From positions 1 to 17,000 of the forward strand of contig JAEDNB010000023.1 of assembly GCA_016302725.1 (NCBI GenBank): DNA of 17,000 nt, read 5' to 3'. Both the position numbers and the translations under genes were made by a program. The DNA is from Lentisphaeria bacterium. GTDB taxonomy: Bacteria > Verrucomicrobiota > Lentisphaeria > Oligosphaerales > Oligosphaeraceae. This document shows positions 1 to 6,253 of this stretch, piece by piece. Below the pieces are notes generated by a model, which worked only from the letters and a program-made list of their open reading frames with translations, made no database searches and was not told where the DNA came from. Within the stretch, counting starts at the first letter, position 1; every line of letters begins with the position of its first letter.

Positions 1-634
1 TGGTGGTTTCGGTGGGCTTCCAGACCACGCCCAGGGTGAAGCCGATGCCCACGTCATCCCCCTTCATCTGGAGTTTGGTGTCCCGTCCGAAGGCGGCGGT
101 GGGCAACTTCTGGCGGGCCTTCATTTCCGCGTAGTCAATCATGAGCCCGGCGCCCACGGCCAGGGTGTCGGAGAGGCGGTAGGAGACGGAGGGGAGCACC
201 TCGATGACGGCGATGGAGGTGTCGATGCCGAAATACCTGCCCACCCAGTTGCGGTGGTAGTTGGTGGCGGTGCCGCTGGTGGCGCTCATGGCCAGGTTCA
301 GGTTCAGGCCGTCCCCGATGGGATAGACGTAGTCCATGTTGGGGATGAGGGTCTTGCGGATGATGTCGCCGCTTTCGTGTCCGGGAATGGTGCTGCCGTC
401 GTCATGGAACTTGACTTTTCCCGTGAGCAGGTGGTTTCCCAGCACGAGGGTGGGGCGTTCCACCCAGGCCGCGCCGGCGGGGTTGAAATAGAGGGCGGAG
501 GGGTCGTCGGTGCTGGCCGTCATGCCCGCCAAGCCGCGCCCCAGGCCGGAGACGGACTGCTCCAGGATGGAGAACCCAGAGGCGAAGAGGAGGGAGGTGG
601 AGAGCAGGCCAAGGAGAAGGAAGAATTTCTTCAT
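1..634 (-). CDS. FadL/OmpP1/TodX-family outer-membrane protein (N-terminal part; C-terminus beyond left edge)
   Basis: Reading the minus strand from an ATG at 634 gives 211 uninterrupted codons up to the window edge, so the C-terminal part is missing. Residues 1-18 form a signal peptide (MKKFF, then a Leu-rich core, then LFA). The mature protein begins SGFSILEQSVSGLGRGLAGM, followed by a DDPSALYFNPAG stretch (residues 43-54). This N-terminal hatch motif with an NPA(G) signature is typical of FadL/OmpP1 beta-barrels, which pass hydrophobic substrates such as long-chain fatty acids or aromatics across the outer membrane. The rest is beta-strand-like with alternating aromatic residues (YVYPIGDGLNLNLAMS, SVSYRLSDTLAVGAGL). 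The substrate cannot be read from sequence. The region before the ATG on the minus strand is C-rich and lacks a purine-rich Shine-Dalgarno. It is divergent from the lipoprotein gene at 962. Confidence 0.9.
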   Translation of the reverse strand, partial: MKKFFLLLGLLSTSLLFASGFSILEQSVSGLGRGLAGMTASTDDPSALYFNPAGAAWVERPTLVLGNHLLTGKVKFHDDGSTIPGHESGDIIRKTLIPNMDYVYPIGDGLNLNLAMSATSGTATNYHRNWVGRYFGIDTSIAVIEVLPSVSYRLSDTLAVGAGLMIDYAEMKARQKLPTAAFGRDTKLQMKGDDVGIGFTLGVVWKPTETT

Positions 635-884
635 TGTGGGATTTTTGGGGGGAGGGCTGTCCCCGCTTCCCAGGCAGGGGGCGGGGATACGGGGGAATGA
701 AAAACGCGTTAAGATAATCCCTGGGAGATTTTTTACGCCTTCGAAGGCTGAAACGGCCTTCCAGGGGGAAAGGGACTGCGCTGCCGCCCTGGTCGGCCCT
801 GCCCGTGTCGTGGAGGCCAGCGGGGGTCTCGGGGAAAAAGGCTGGACAGAACAGGGAAAAGGGGTTACCTTTACCGGGTTCTCG

Positions 885-909
885 CCGGAATCGCTTTGCC
901 GCATTCCGG
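885..909. repeat. Inverted repeat upstream of the lipoprotein gene
   Basis: CCGGAAT at 885-891 and ATTCCGG at 903-909 are perfect reverse complements separated by 11 bases, 53 bp before the lipoprotein start codon. It could be an operator half-site pair or an RNA hairpin in the leader. There is no T-tract, so it is not an intrinsic terminator. Its function is unknown. Confidence 0.4.
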
Positions 910-948
910 AAATTCCCGGGGCTTGTCATATTCCGTAGTATTTTGTGC

Positions 949-955
949 AGGAGGT
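949..955 (+). promoter_or_regulatory. Shine-Dalgarno of the lipoprotein gene (decides the start)
   Basis: AGGAGGT lies 6 bases before the ATG at 962. The reading frame stays open upstream to an ATG at 896, but that one has no ribosome-binding site and would bury the lipoprotein signal peptide 22 residues inside the protein. The start at 962 is therefore preferred. Confidence 0.8.
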
Positions 956-961
956 AGAACC

Positions 962-2458
962 ATGTGGGCATTGGACGCCGTTTCCCGTCTTCCCTATCCA
1001 TGCCGGGGGCTTTTGGGGCTGCTATGGGCCCTTTGCCTGCTGGTGGGATGCCGAAGCACCAACAGTGTGCTTTTGAACTACGAGGGCCAGATGGGAATGG
1101 GGGCGTATGCCCAGGCGGCGCAGACCACGGTCCAGGCGGCGGAGAAGGGGGACGGGGATGAACTCCTGTGGCGCCTGCTGGCGGGGAAGGCCTATCTTCT
1201 CGCCCCATCCTCGGAGGAGGCGGTGGCGCAGTTGGACTTGGCGGAGGACCTTTTCCAGGCAAATGACTCCTCCACCGCCCTGAAGACGGGGGCCGAACAG
1301 GCGAAGGCCATGCTGGGAAGTGAACTCTCCTTCGCCTACCGCGGCTTCGGACAGGACCGGATCTTCTGCTGCCTGTACAAGGGGCTGGCTTATGCTAGCC
1401 TGGGAAACGTGGCCGCCACCCGCACGGAACTGAACCGCGCCGCCGAACATCAGGAAAACTGGCTCTTTGAACGGCGCAGGGAAATCGCCCAGGCGGAGCA
1501 GGAGTTGGAAGAGGCCGTGGCACGGCAGGACGCTTCCCAGAGGACGGCGGAAGTCGACCCCCTGGCACAGCAGGGACTCTTCTGGCAGGACGCCGCCTTC
1601 GCCGAATCCGTGCGCCAAAACACGGGCTTTGACATGGCCACCTCGGGCAACCTGGAACGGCTGGCGGCGGCCGACTACTCCAATGCGTACCTGGCCCACC
1701 TGTGCGGCATCTTCCGCTGGCTCCAGGGAGACGGCGGGCGGGAATTCCTCCGGGATGCCGCCGCCCTCCGCCCCGCCTCCCCGCTCCTGCAAGGGGATTT
1801 CCAGGCCGTGTCCCAGGGAGGACGCCCCCGGAACCAGGTCTGGCTCTATGTGGAGGACGGGCTCTGCCCTGCCCGGACGGAGTGGCGCCTGGACCTCCCC
1901 CTCTTCCTCCTGCCCTACGTGGGAAGGTATGCCCTCTACGCCGGCATGGCCCTTCCCCGCCTGGAAGAGCGTTCCGCCGCCGCAGAACGCTATTGGCTGG
2001 GGGGGGGCGCGCAGGGGGAGGTGCCCTTGGAGGTGCTGGAGAATGTGGACCGCCTGGTGCGGACGGAATATGACGTGTATATGCGGGGGGCGTTGAAGCG
2101 GGAGATTGTGCGAACCCTGGCCAAGGTCTCCGCCCAGGTGGCCTTTCAGATTGCCATTGACAATTGCGAGGACAGCGGGGCCAGGCTTGCCCTCAAGGTC
2201 GCCCAGATTGGCGTGGGGGCCTGGGCGGCGGGCACCACCGCCGCCGACCTGCGGGAGTGGGTCTCCCTTCCCAAGGTGGTCTGGGTGGGCAGGATTGAAC
2301 GCCCCGGGGATGGAAAGCTCTCCCTGGTGGCGGAAACCGGCGGCCTCCGGGAGTCCCTGGCGTTGGAGGTGCCCGAGGGCAATACCCTGGTCTGGGTCCG
2401 GAAATATGCCCCCTCCTCCCCCATGGTGGCGCGGGTGGTCACCTATCCCAATCCCTAG
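962..2458 (+). CDS. Predicted lipoprotein with TPR-like N-terminal half, COG3014-like
   Basis: A 498-residue protein with a lipoprotein signal: a basic N-terminus, a hydrophobic core at about 17-29 (LLGLLWALCLLVG) and lipobox Cys30, followed by Arg31-Ser32. Residues about 40-280 are Ala/Leu/Glu-rich helical pairs suggesting TPR-like repeats (GKAYLLAPSSEEAVAQLDLAE; YKGLAYASLGNVAATRTELN; AYLAHLCGIFRWLQGD). The second half has the pattern VWLYVEDGL..R.EWRLDLPL (about 293-314), then a buried helical segment, then TTAADLREWVSLP (425-437) and a beta-rich tail. That order matches my recollection of COG3014, a family of uncharacterised bacterial lipoproteins; I could not run a search. It is expected to be anchored in the inner leaflet of the outer membrane. 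A G9 tract at 1999-2007 encodes Gly347-349. The gene stands alone on its strand, so context gives no job; the function is unknown. Confidence 0.85.
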   Translation: MWALDAVSRLPYPCRGLLGLLWALCLLVGCRSTNSVLLNYEGQMGMGAYAQAAQTTVQAAEKGDGDELLWRLLAGKAYLLAPSSEEAVAQLDLAEDLFQANDSSTALKTGAEQAKAMLGSELSFAYRGFGQDRIFCCLYKGLAYASLGNVAATRTELNRAAEHQENWLFERRREIAQAEQELEEAVARQDASQRTAEVDPLAQQGLFWQDAAFAESVRQNTGFDMATSGNLERLAAADYSNAYLAHLCGIFRWLQGDGGREFLRDAAALRPASPLLQGDFQAVSQGGRPRNQVWLYVEDGLCPARTEWRLDLPLFLLPYVGRYALYAGMALPRLEERSAAAERYWLGGGAQGEVPLEVLENVDRLVRTEYDVYMRGALKREIVRTLAKVSAQVAFQIAIDNCEDSGARLALKVAQIGVGAWAAGTTAADLREWVSLPKVVWVGRIERPGDGKLSLVAETGGLRESLALEVPEGNTLVWVRKYAPSSPMVARVVTYPNP

Positions 2459-2489
2459 TGCCCCGTAGAAGTTGTCCGCATACGCCTCT

Positions 2490-2527
2490 GCGCCTCCCTG
2501 CCCTAGGGGAGGCGCCCATGCATGGGC
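2490..2527. terminator. Two adjoining palindromes at a convergent gene junction, possible bidirectional terminator
   Basis: GCGCCTCCC at 2490-2498 pairs perfectly with GGGAGGCGC at 2507-2515, a 9-bp G+C-rich stem with an 8-base loop. A second perfect 14-bp palindrome, GCCCATGCATGGGC, occupies 2514-2527 and shares two bases with the first. The site lies between the stop codons of the lipoprotein gene (2458) and the oppositely transcribed rluA-type gene (2566). Position and symmetry suit a bidirectional terminator or mRNA 3'-end protector. No T-tract follows on either strand, so classical intrinsic termination is uncertain. Confidence 0.5.
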
Positions 2528-2565
2528 CTTCCTGCAGGGCGTCGGGCACCAGGGGGCTTTCCTGG

Positions 2566-3603
2566 TCAAGGAGCCAGGGGGGGAAGGAGCCAGGGGGCAG
2601 GGGCGGTGGCCTGGATGCCCAGGCGGGGGAGGGAGAGTTTCCAGGCGTGGAGGGCCTGGGTCGGCAGAATCAGCCGCCGCCAGTCTTCGGGGGCGAGGGT
2701 GCTGGAGGCGAAGCGGAGGAAGAGCGTGTCGTCCACCCCATAGAGTTTGTCTCCCACCACGGGGAATCCCAGGGAGCATAGGGTTGCCCGGATTTGGTGT
2801 GTCCTGCCGGTGTGGAGGGTGGCTTCCAGGAGGGAGAGTTCCCCCTGGGGATCGGGGGGGAAGGCGTTGGGGGGATCCCGGGGAGCGGGGAGGCGCCGGT
2901 ATTCCAGGAGGCGGAATTCCGTCTGGGCGGTCACGGCCTCGTCATCCTCCGGCAGCTCCACCACATCGGAGTCTCCGTCGTTGAGGATGGGCGTGAAGTG
3001 CCGTTTCTTGCCCACGGGGGAGGTGGGGTCCTTCATGAGCCATCCATTGGCGAAGGATTCCTTCCAGGGGACGCGCCCATGGACCAGGACCAGGTAGGTC
3101 TTTCGGGTTTCGGTGCCCAAAGAGTGGAGCAGTTTTGCGGCCTTGGCGGCGAAGCGTGGGTTCTTGCCCACCAGGACGAGGCCGGAGGTCTCCCTGTCCA
3201 GCCGGTTGACGAAGTGGATGTTTTCCAGGTTGCGCGCCTGCTTGAGCCAGGCCCAGAGGGTATGGTTGAAGAAGCGCCCTGCGGGATGGCAGGGGAGGTT
3301 TCCGGGTTTGTTGACGAGGATGTAGTCCGGGGTTTCCTCCAGGACCTGGATTTGGAAGGAGACCTCCTGCTCCTCCAGGTCCCCCGCCTGGAAGAAGAGG
3401 CGTTCCCCCCCCTTCAGGGAGGCTTCGCCTCTGGCCGTGAGCCCGTCCAGGAAGAGATTTCCCCTATGGATTTCCTGGGCCCATTGCGCCTGGTCCAGAT
3501 AGTTGTAGCGCAGGGTGAGGAAATCCAGCAGGGGCTGTCCGGCCGCCTCGGCAGGCACCTGGACCTGGACGGTGCGTTCCAGGGGGGGGAAGGGGAGTTG
3601 CAT
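2566..3603 (-). CDS. RluA-family pseudouridine synthase
   Basis: This 345-residue protein isomerises uridine to pseudouridine in rRNA or tRNA. An S4-like RNA-binding stretch sits at about 20-75. It is followed by the RluA core: ILVNKPGNLPCHPAGR (95-110), the catalytic motif NRLDRETSG (133-141) with Asp136 as the nucleophile, RKTYLVLVHG (167-176) and LHTGRTHQIRA (263-273). The usual motif begins with His; here it is Asn133, a mild change. The RNA target (RluA, RluC or RluD type) cannot be assigned. The ATG at 3603 lies 17 nt after the BatA-like gene stop; a TTG overlapping that stop (3624) is an alternative start, and neither has a good Shine-Dalgarno. The C-terminus is Pro/Leu-rich and partly encoded by a 14-bp direct repeat. 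Last gene of the minus-strand cluster. Confidence 0.92.
   Translation of the reverse strand: MQLPFPPLERTVQVQVPAEAAGQPLLDFLTLRYNYLDQAQWAQEIHRGNLFLDGLTARGEASLKGGERLFFQAGDLEEQEVSFQIQVLEETPDYILVNKPGNLPCHPAGRFFNHTLWAWLKQARNLENIHFVNRLDRETSGLVLVGKNPRFAAKAAKLLHSLGTETRKTYLVLVHGRVPWKESFANGWLMKDPTSPVGKKRHFTPILNDGDSDVVELPEDDEAVTAQTEFRLLEYRRLPAPRDPPNAFPPDPQGELSLLEATLHTGRTHQIRATLCSLGFPVVGDKLYGVDDTLFLRFASSTLAPEDWRRLILPTQALHAWKLSLPRLGIQATAPAPWLLPPLAP
2568..2597. repeat. 14-bp tandem direct repeat in the 3' end of the pseudouridine synthase gene
   Basis: AAGGAGCCAGGGGG occurs at 2568-2581 and again at 2584-2597, a 16-bp period. It encodes part of the Pro/Leu-rich C-terminal tail (APWLLPPLAP) just before the stop codon at 2566-2568. 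Loss or gain of one unit would shift the frame beyond the conserved catalytic domain. Confidence 0.6.
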
Positions 3604-3620
3604 GGGGGAGGGGGCGTCTG

Positions 3621-5543
3621 TCAATCCGGCGGGAGGCCCCTGTGCCGGTGGCGGAGGAGAAGGAGGCTTTCGCCGAGGAGGAGAAGGAAGAGGAGGGCGG
3701 CCCCTGGGAGAAGGAAGGGGCGCGAGCCGGCGGTGGCGTGTGCGCCGGGAAGGGAGGTCTCCCCTGGGGAGGCGGGGAGGAGGCGGCGGCGCACCTCCTC
3801 CTGGGGCAGATACTGGGGGATGGATTCCCCCGGCGGCGGGATGACTTCCACCAGTTGCCCGCCCTCTTGGAAGAGCCCCGGCTCCCGGGTGGAGTATTCC
3901 GGAGGGGAGGCCTTGCCGGTCAGGGAGGGCCTGGGCGCCGGCGGGGATTGGCCGCAGGGGACCTGGAGGATTTGGGGGCGTCCTTCCAGGGATTGTTCCA
4001 GGAGTTCCCGCAGGGTGGGGAGGAAGGCCTTGGTGATGGCGAAATCCGAGGCCGCCCCATGGAAGCCGAAGGTGAAGAGGAGGCATTGCCCCTTGCCCAG
4101 GGGACGGCGCACCAGGGCGGGGGCGCCCTCCAGGGTGGCGAGGAGCACCTGGGCGTCCTCGTGGGCGACTTGGGGATGGAGGGAACGCCGGATGGGGAAG
4201 AGGTGGAGGTCGGAGGCGTCCTGGGGAGGGAAGAGCCTGGCCAGGGGGGAGCCGTCGGGAATCTCCCCCAGGCCAGTCTGGCGGGTGCTCTCCTTGGCCT
4301 CTCCCCGGGGGGCGAGGCCGGCTGCCTGAAGGCGCCGCCAGCCCACGAGAGGGGCGTTGCCGGGGACGGACAGCAAGGTGCCACCCTCCTCCACGTAGTT
4401 CCGGAGCCGCAGGAGTTCCTCCGGGGGGAGGCGTTCCGCCGAGCCGAGGAGAAGGACCGCGGACATGGCGTCCCACTGGGCGAAGGGGCATCCCGAGGTG
4501 CCCATGGGATGGAGGAGGAAGGGGGAGGCGCCACCCGGGGGTTCTGCGGTCAGGGCGGGAAGGCAGAAGAACTCCAGTTCCCGGGCCAGTTCCCGGTCGG
4601 CCCGGTCGTCGGGGAGGAGGATGGCCAGGGGGCAGGGGGGGGCGGGCCTGGCCCAGAAGAGCCTCTGGTCGTCAAAGGGAAAGTCGTCCTGGGGAGTCAG
4701 CCGGAGGGTGCCTCTGGTGTCCTCCGGGGCCTCCACCAGGAAGGAGGCGGTGGCCTCCCCGTTGGGGGGCAGCAGAAGCGAGGCGCGGGCGACCTGGCCC
4801 CCCGTCTCCAGGAGCGCCTCCCGCAGGGCCGGCTCCCGCCCCCAGTTGCGGCAGCGGGCCTGGATGCGGAGCCTCCCCTGGTCGGCAGCCAGCGCGGAGA
4901 CCTGGAGGATGGCGCAATTCTCCCGGACAGGCTTTTCGGGGAGATGGAAGACAATGCGCGTCCCCGGGGGCACCTTGCCCAACTCCCCGCCCCAGTCGGC
5001 GGCCTGCAGGTCGGTGAAGAGGTGGAGGGTGCGGCGGGAGGGGGCGAATTGGGCGAGCCACTGGCCAGCCTGGCGAATTGCCTGGGGGAGCCCCAGGGCG
5101 CTTTCCCAGCCCCAGCCCCACGTTTCCGGGGCCTCCGTCTGGCTGGCCTCCGCGCCCACTAGCCAATAGGCCGTATGCCCATCCTTCAGGGCCGCCAACT
5201 GGGGGCGCAGCTGCCCCTGCGTGCCGGACAGGGAGGGGGAGGCGTCCAGCAGCACCGCATGTCCCTCGGGAAGGGCGTCCACCGCCTTCCCCCCTCCCTC
5301 GGCCTGGCGATGGGGGCCGGCGGCCAGCAGAAGCAGGATGAGGAGAAGGAGGCAACGCAGGAGCATCAGGGGGATGTCCTGCCAGGTGTGGCGCCCCCGC
5401 ACGGGGACGGGGGTTTCCGGGAGAAAGCGGGTGGTGGGGAAATCCTGGGGGGGCGGGGTGGTGCGCCCCAGGAGATGGAGCAGAAGGGGGGCGGCGGCCA
5501 GAGGGGCCAGCCAGAGGAGGGCGGGAAACTGGAAGGCAATCAT
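3621..5543 (-). CDS. BatA-like membrane protein with von Willebrand-type and glutamine-amidotransferase-like regions
   Basis: A 640-residue predicted inner-membrane protein. The N-terminus (FQFPALLWLAPLAAAPLLLHLLGR, then about 58-75) matches the BatA N-terminal double-transmembrane domain. A von Willebrand A-like region follows, with LLDASPSLSG giving a DxSxS metal-site motif at 100-104 and a later LFTDLQAADW strand. The middle is an immunoglobulin-like beta region (RIQARCRNWGREPAL to the DDFPFDDQRLFWARP area). A fold like class-I amidotransferases comes next (AVLLLGSAERLPPEELLRLRNYVEEGG) without an obvious catalytic triad. A C-terminal transmembrane helix (LLPGAALLFLLLLGESLLLL) and a basic tail end the protein. 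Such proteins are common in planctomycetes and relatives, usually beside moxR-type ATPase and DUF58 genes, which are absent here. The start overlaps the nucleosidase stop in an ATGA. Function unknown beyond family. Confidence 0.85.
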   Translation of the reverse strand: MIAFQFPALLWLAPLAAAPLLLHLLGRTTPPPQDFPTTRFLPETPVPVRGRHTWQDIPLMLLRCLLLLILLLLAAGPHRQAEGGGKAVDALPEGHAVLLDASPSLSGTQGQLRPQLAALKDGHTAYWLVGAEASQTEAPETWGWGWESALGLPQAIRQAGQWLAQFAPSRRTLHLFTDLQAADWGGELGKVPPGTRIVFHLPEKPVRENCAILQVSALAADQGRLRIQARCRNWGREPALREALLETGGQVARASLLLPPNGEATASFLVEAPEDTRGTLRLTPQDDFPFDDQRLFWARPAPPCPLAILLPDDRADRELARELEFFCLPALTAEPPGGASPFLLHPMGTSGCPFAQWDAMSAVLLLGSAERLPPEELLRLRNYVEEGGTLLSVPGNAPLVGWRRLQAAGLAPRGEAKESTRQTGLGEIPDGSPLARLFPPQDASDLHLFPIRRSLHPQVAHEDAQVLLATLEGAPALVRRPLGKGQCLLFTFGFHGAASDFAITKAFLPTLRELLEQSLEGRPQILQVPCGQSPPAPRPSLTGKASPPEYSTREPGLFQEGGQLVEVIPPPGESIPQYLPQEEVRRRLLPASPGETSLPGAHATAGSRPFLLPGAALLFLLLLGESLLLLRHRHRGLPPD

Positions 5544-6241
5544 GGGAGGGGGCCCCCGGACGCCTGCCGTTCCTCCAGGAACCCCTCCAATTGCCGAAGA
5601 AGGGCGGGCAATTGCCGGTTCATGGCCTGGATTCTGGACAGGCTGTCCAGAAATTCCCCCGAGGCGCTGGCCCCGATATAGTTGGAAAGGAGGCGGACAA
5701 TGCCCACGGGGATGCGCCGGGAGAGAAGGGGCTCCATGAGGCGGCAGAAATGGGTGACGGCGGGGCTTTCCATGTCCACCGCGTCCGCCGCCCCCTCGAT
5801 GCGGTTGTCCGGACGATAGTATTTTGCGTTGTCGAAGACATCCCCGGCGGAGATGCGTCCCTCGCCGCAGAAGGGCGCCTGGGGAAAATGGAGGGGGAGG
5901 AGCCTGGCAAGGGCCTGGTTGAAGGCGGGGGAGCAGGGCATCCAGCACTGTTCCGCCACCTGGGGGACGAAGCCCAGTCCGTCGGAGCCGTAGAGGGGGG
6001 AGACATCGTAGTCGCTGTAGGCCACTTCCCTGGCGAGCATCAGCCCTCCCAGGGGCAGTTCTGCCTTCAGGGCGCCGGCGGTGCCCCAGACCAGGATGGC
6101 GTCACAGCCCTCCTGGAAGAGGAGTTTGGTGACGGCGGCGCAGGCGGCGGTCTTTCCTGCGCCGAAGCCGGTGGCGCAGGGCAGATGGGGGGGGAGCCCC
6201 TCCGCCTCCTCCCGGGTGGGGATGAGCAATCCGATTTTCAT
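5540..6241 (-). CDS. MTA/SAH nucleosidase-like or futalosine hydrolase-like phosphorylase-superfamily protein
   Basis: The 233-residue protein belongs to the nucleoside phosphorylase/nucleosidase (PNP_UDP) superfamily. Recognisable parts are EEAEGL (11-16, the acid that activates water in MTA/SAH nucleosidases), VWGTAGAL (51-58), YSDYDVSPL (75-83), SAGDVF (131-136), and VDMESPAV (155-162) whose Met-Glu contacts the ribose. The position of the catalytic Asp (the ISD motif of E. coli MtnN) reads LLSNYIG with Asn187. Futalosine hydrolases (MqnB) carry an SN-x-[VI]G motif there, so either a futalosine-type hydrolase or an altered nucleosidase is possible. The segment between the first strand and GAGKTAACA is about 25 residues shorter than in E. 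coli MtnN. It starts 12 nt after the gpsA-like stop and overlaps the BatA-like gene by 4 nt, so it is co-transcribed. Confidence 0.8.
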   Translation of the reverse strand: MKIGLLIPTREEAEGLPPHLPCATGFGAGKTAACAAVTKLLFQEGCDAILVWGTAGALKAELPLGGLMLAREVAYSDYDVSPLYGSDGLGFVPQVAEQCWMPCSPAFNQALARLLPLHFPQAPFCGEGRISAGDVFDNAKYYRPDNRIEGAADAVDMESPAVTHFCRLMEPLLSRRIPVGIVRLLSNYIGASASGEFLDSLSRIQAMNRQLPALLRQLEGFLEERQASGGPLP

Positions 6242-6253
6242 GGGGTGGGGGAA

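Larger units (their letters stand above)
635..961. other. 327-bp divergent intergenic region between the FadL-type gene and the lipoprotein gene
   Basis: No credible coding sequence is seen here. It should hold both promoters, but I found no clear pair of -35 and -10 boxes for either gene. It contains an imperfect hairpin at 660-687 (TCCCCGC paired with GCGGGGA), which lies in the presumed 5' leader of the minus-strand gene. It also has a 12-bp palindrome, GCCTTCGAAGGC, at 737-748 directly after a run of six T, and a 7-bp inverted repeat at 885-909. Short A/T-rich patches at 700-735 and 925-945 are the likeliest promoter areas. Confidence 0.6.

Noticed and set aside
737..748. Palindrome GCCTTCGAAGGC next to a T6 run considered as an intrinsic terminator
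   Set aside because: The T-run precedes the palindrome on the plus strand and becomes an A-run after it on the minus strand, so neither orientation gives a stem followed by U.
510..938. Possible 142-residue protein on the plus strand in the divergent region
   Set aside because: It starts inside the antisense of the FadL-type gene, has no ribosome-binding site and no recognisable features.
1022..2779. Open reading frame of 585 codons on the minus strand
   Set aside because: It covers the lipoprotein gene in antisense and has Gly/His/Pro-rich low-complexity composition. The opposite strand has a lipobox and a strong Shine-Dalgarno.
2577..2900. Clusters of G-runs considered as G-quadruplexes
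   Set aside because: The best cluster (about 2847-2890) needs an 8-base loop to link four runs, and G-runs are common throughout because of GGG/CCC codons, so no specific role can be claimed.
2794..4329. Open reading frame of 511 codons on the plus strand
   Set aside because: Antisense to the pseudouridine synthase and BatA-like genes; it has no domain and turns Arg-rich half-way.
3642..5162. Open reading frame of 506 codons on the plus strand
   Set aside because: Antisense shadow of the BatA-like membrane protein, Gly/Glu-rich with no motif.
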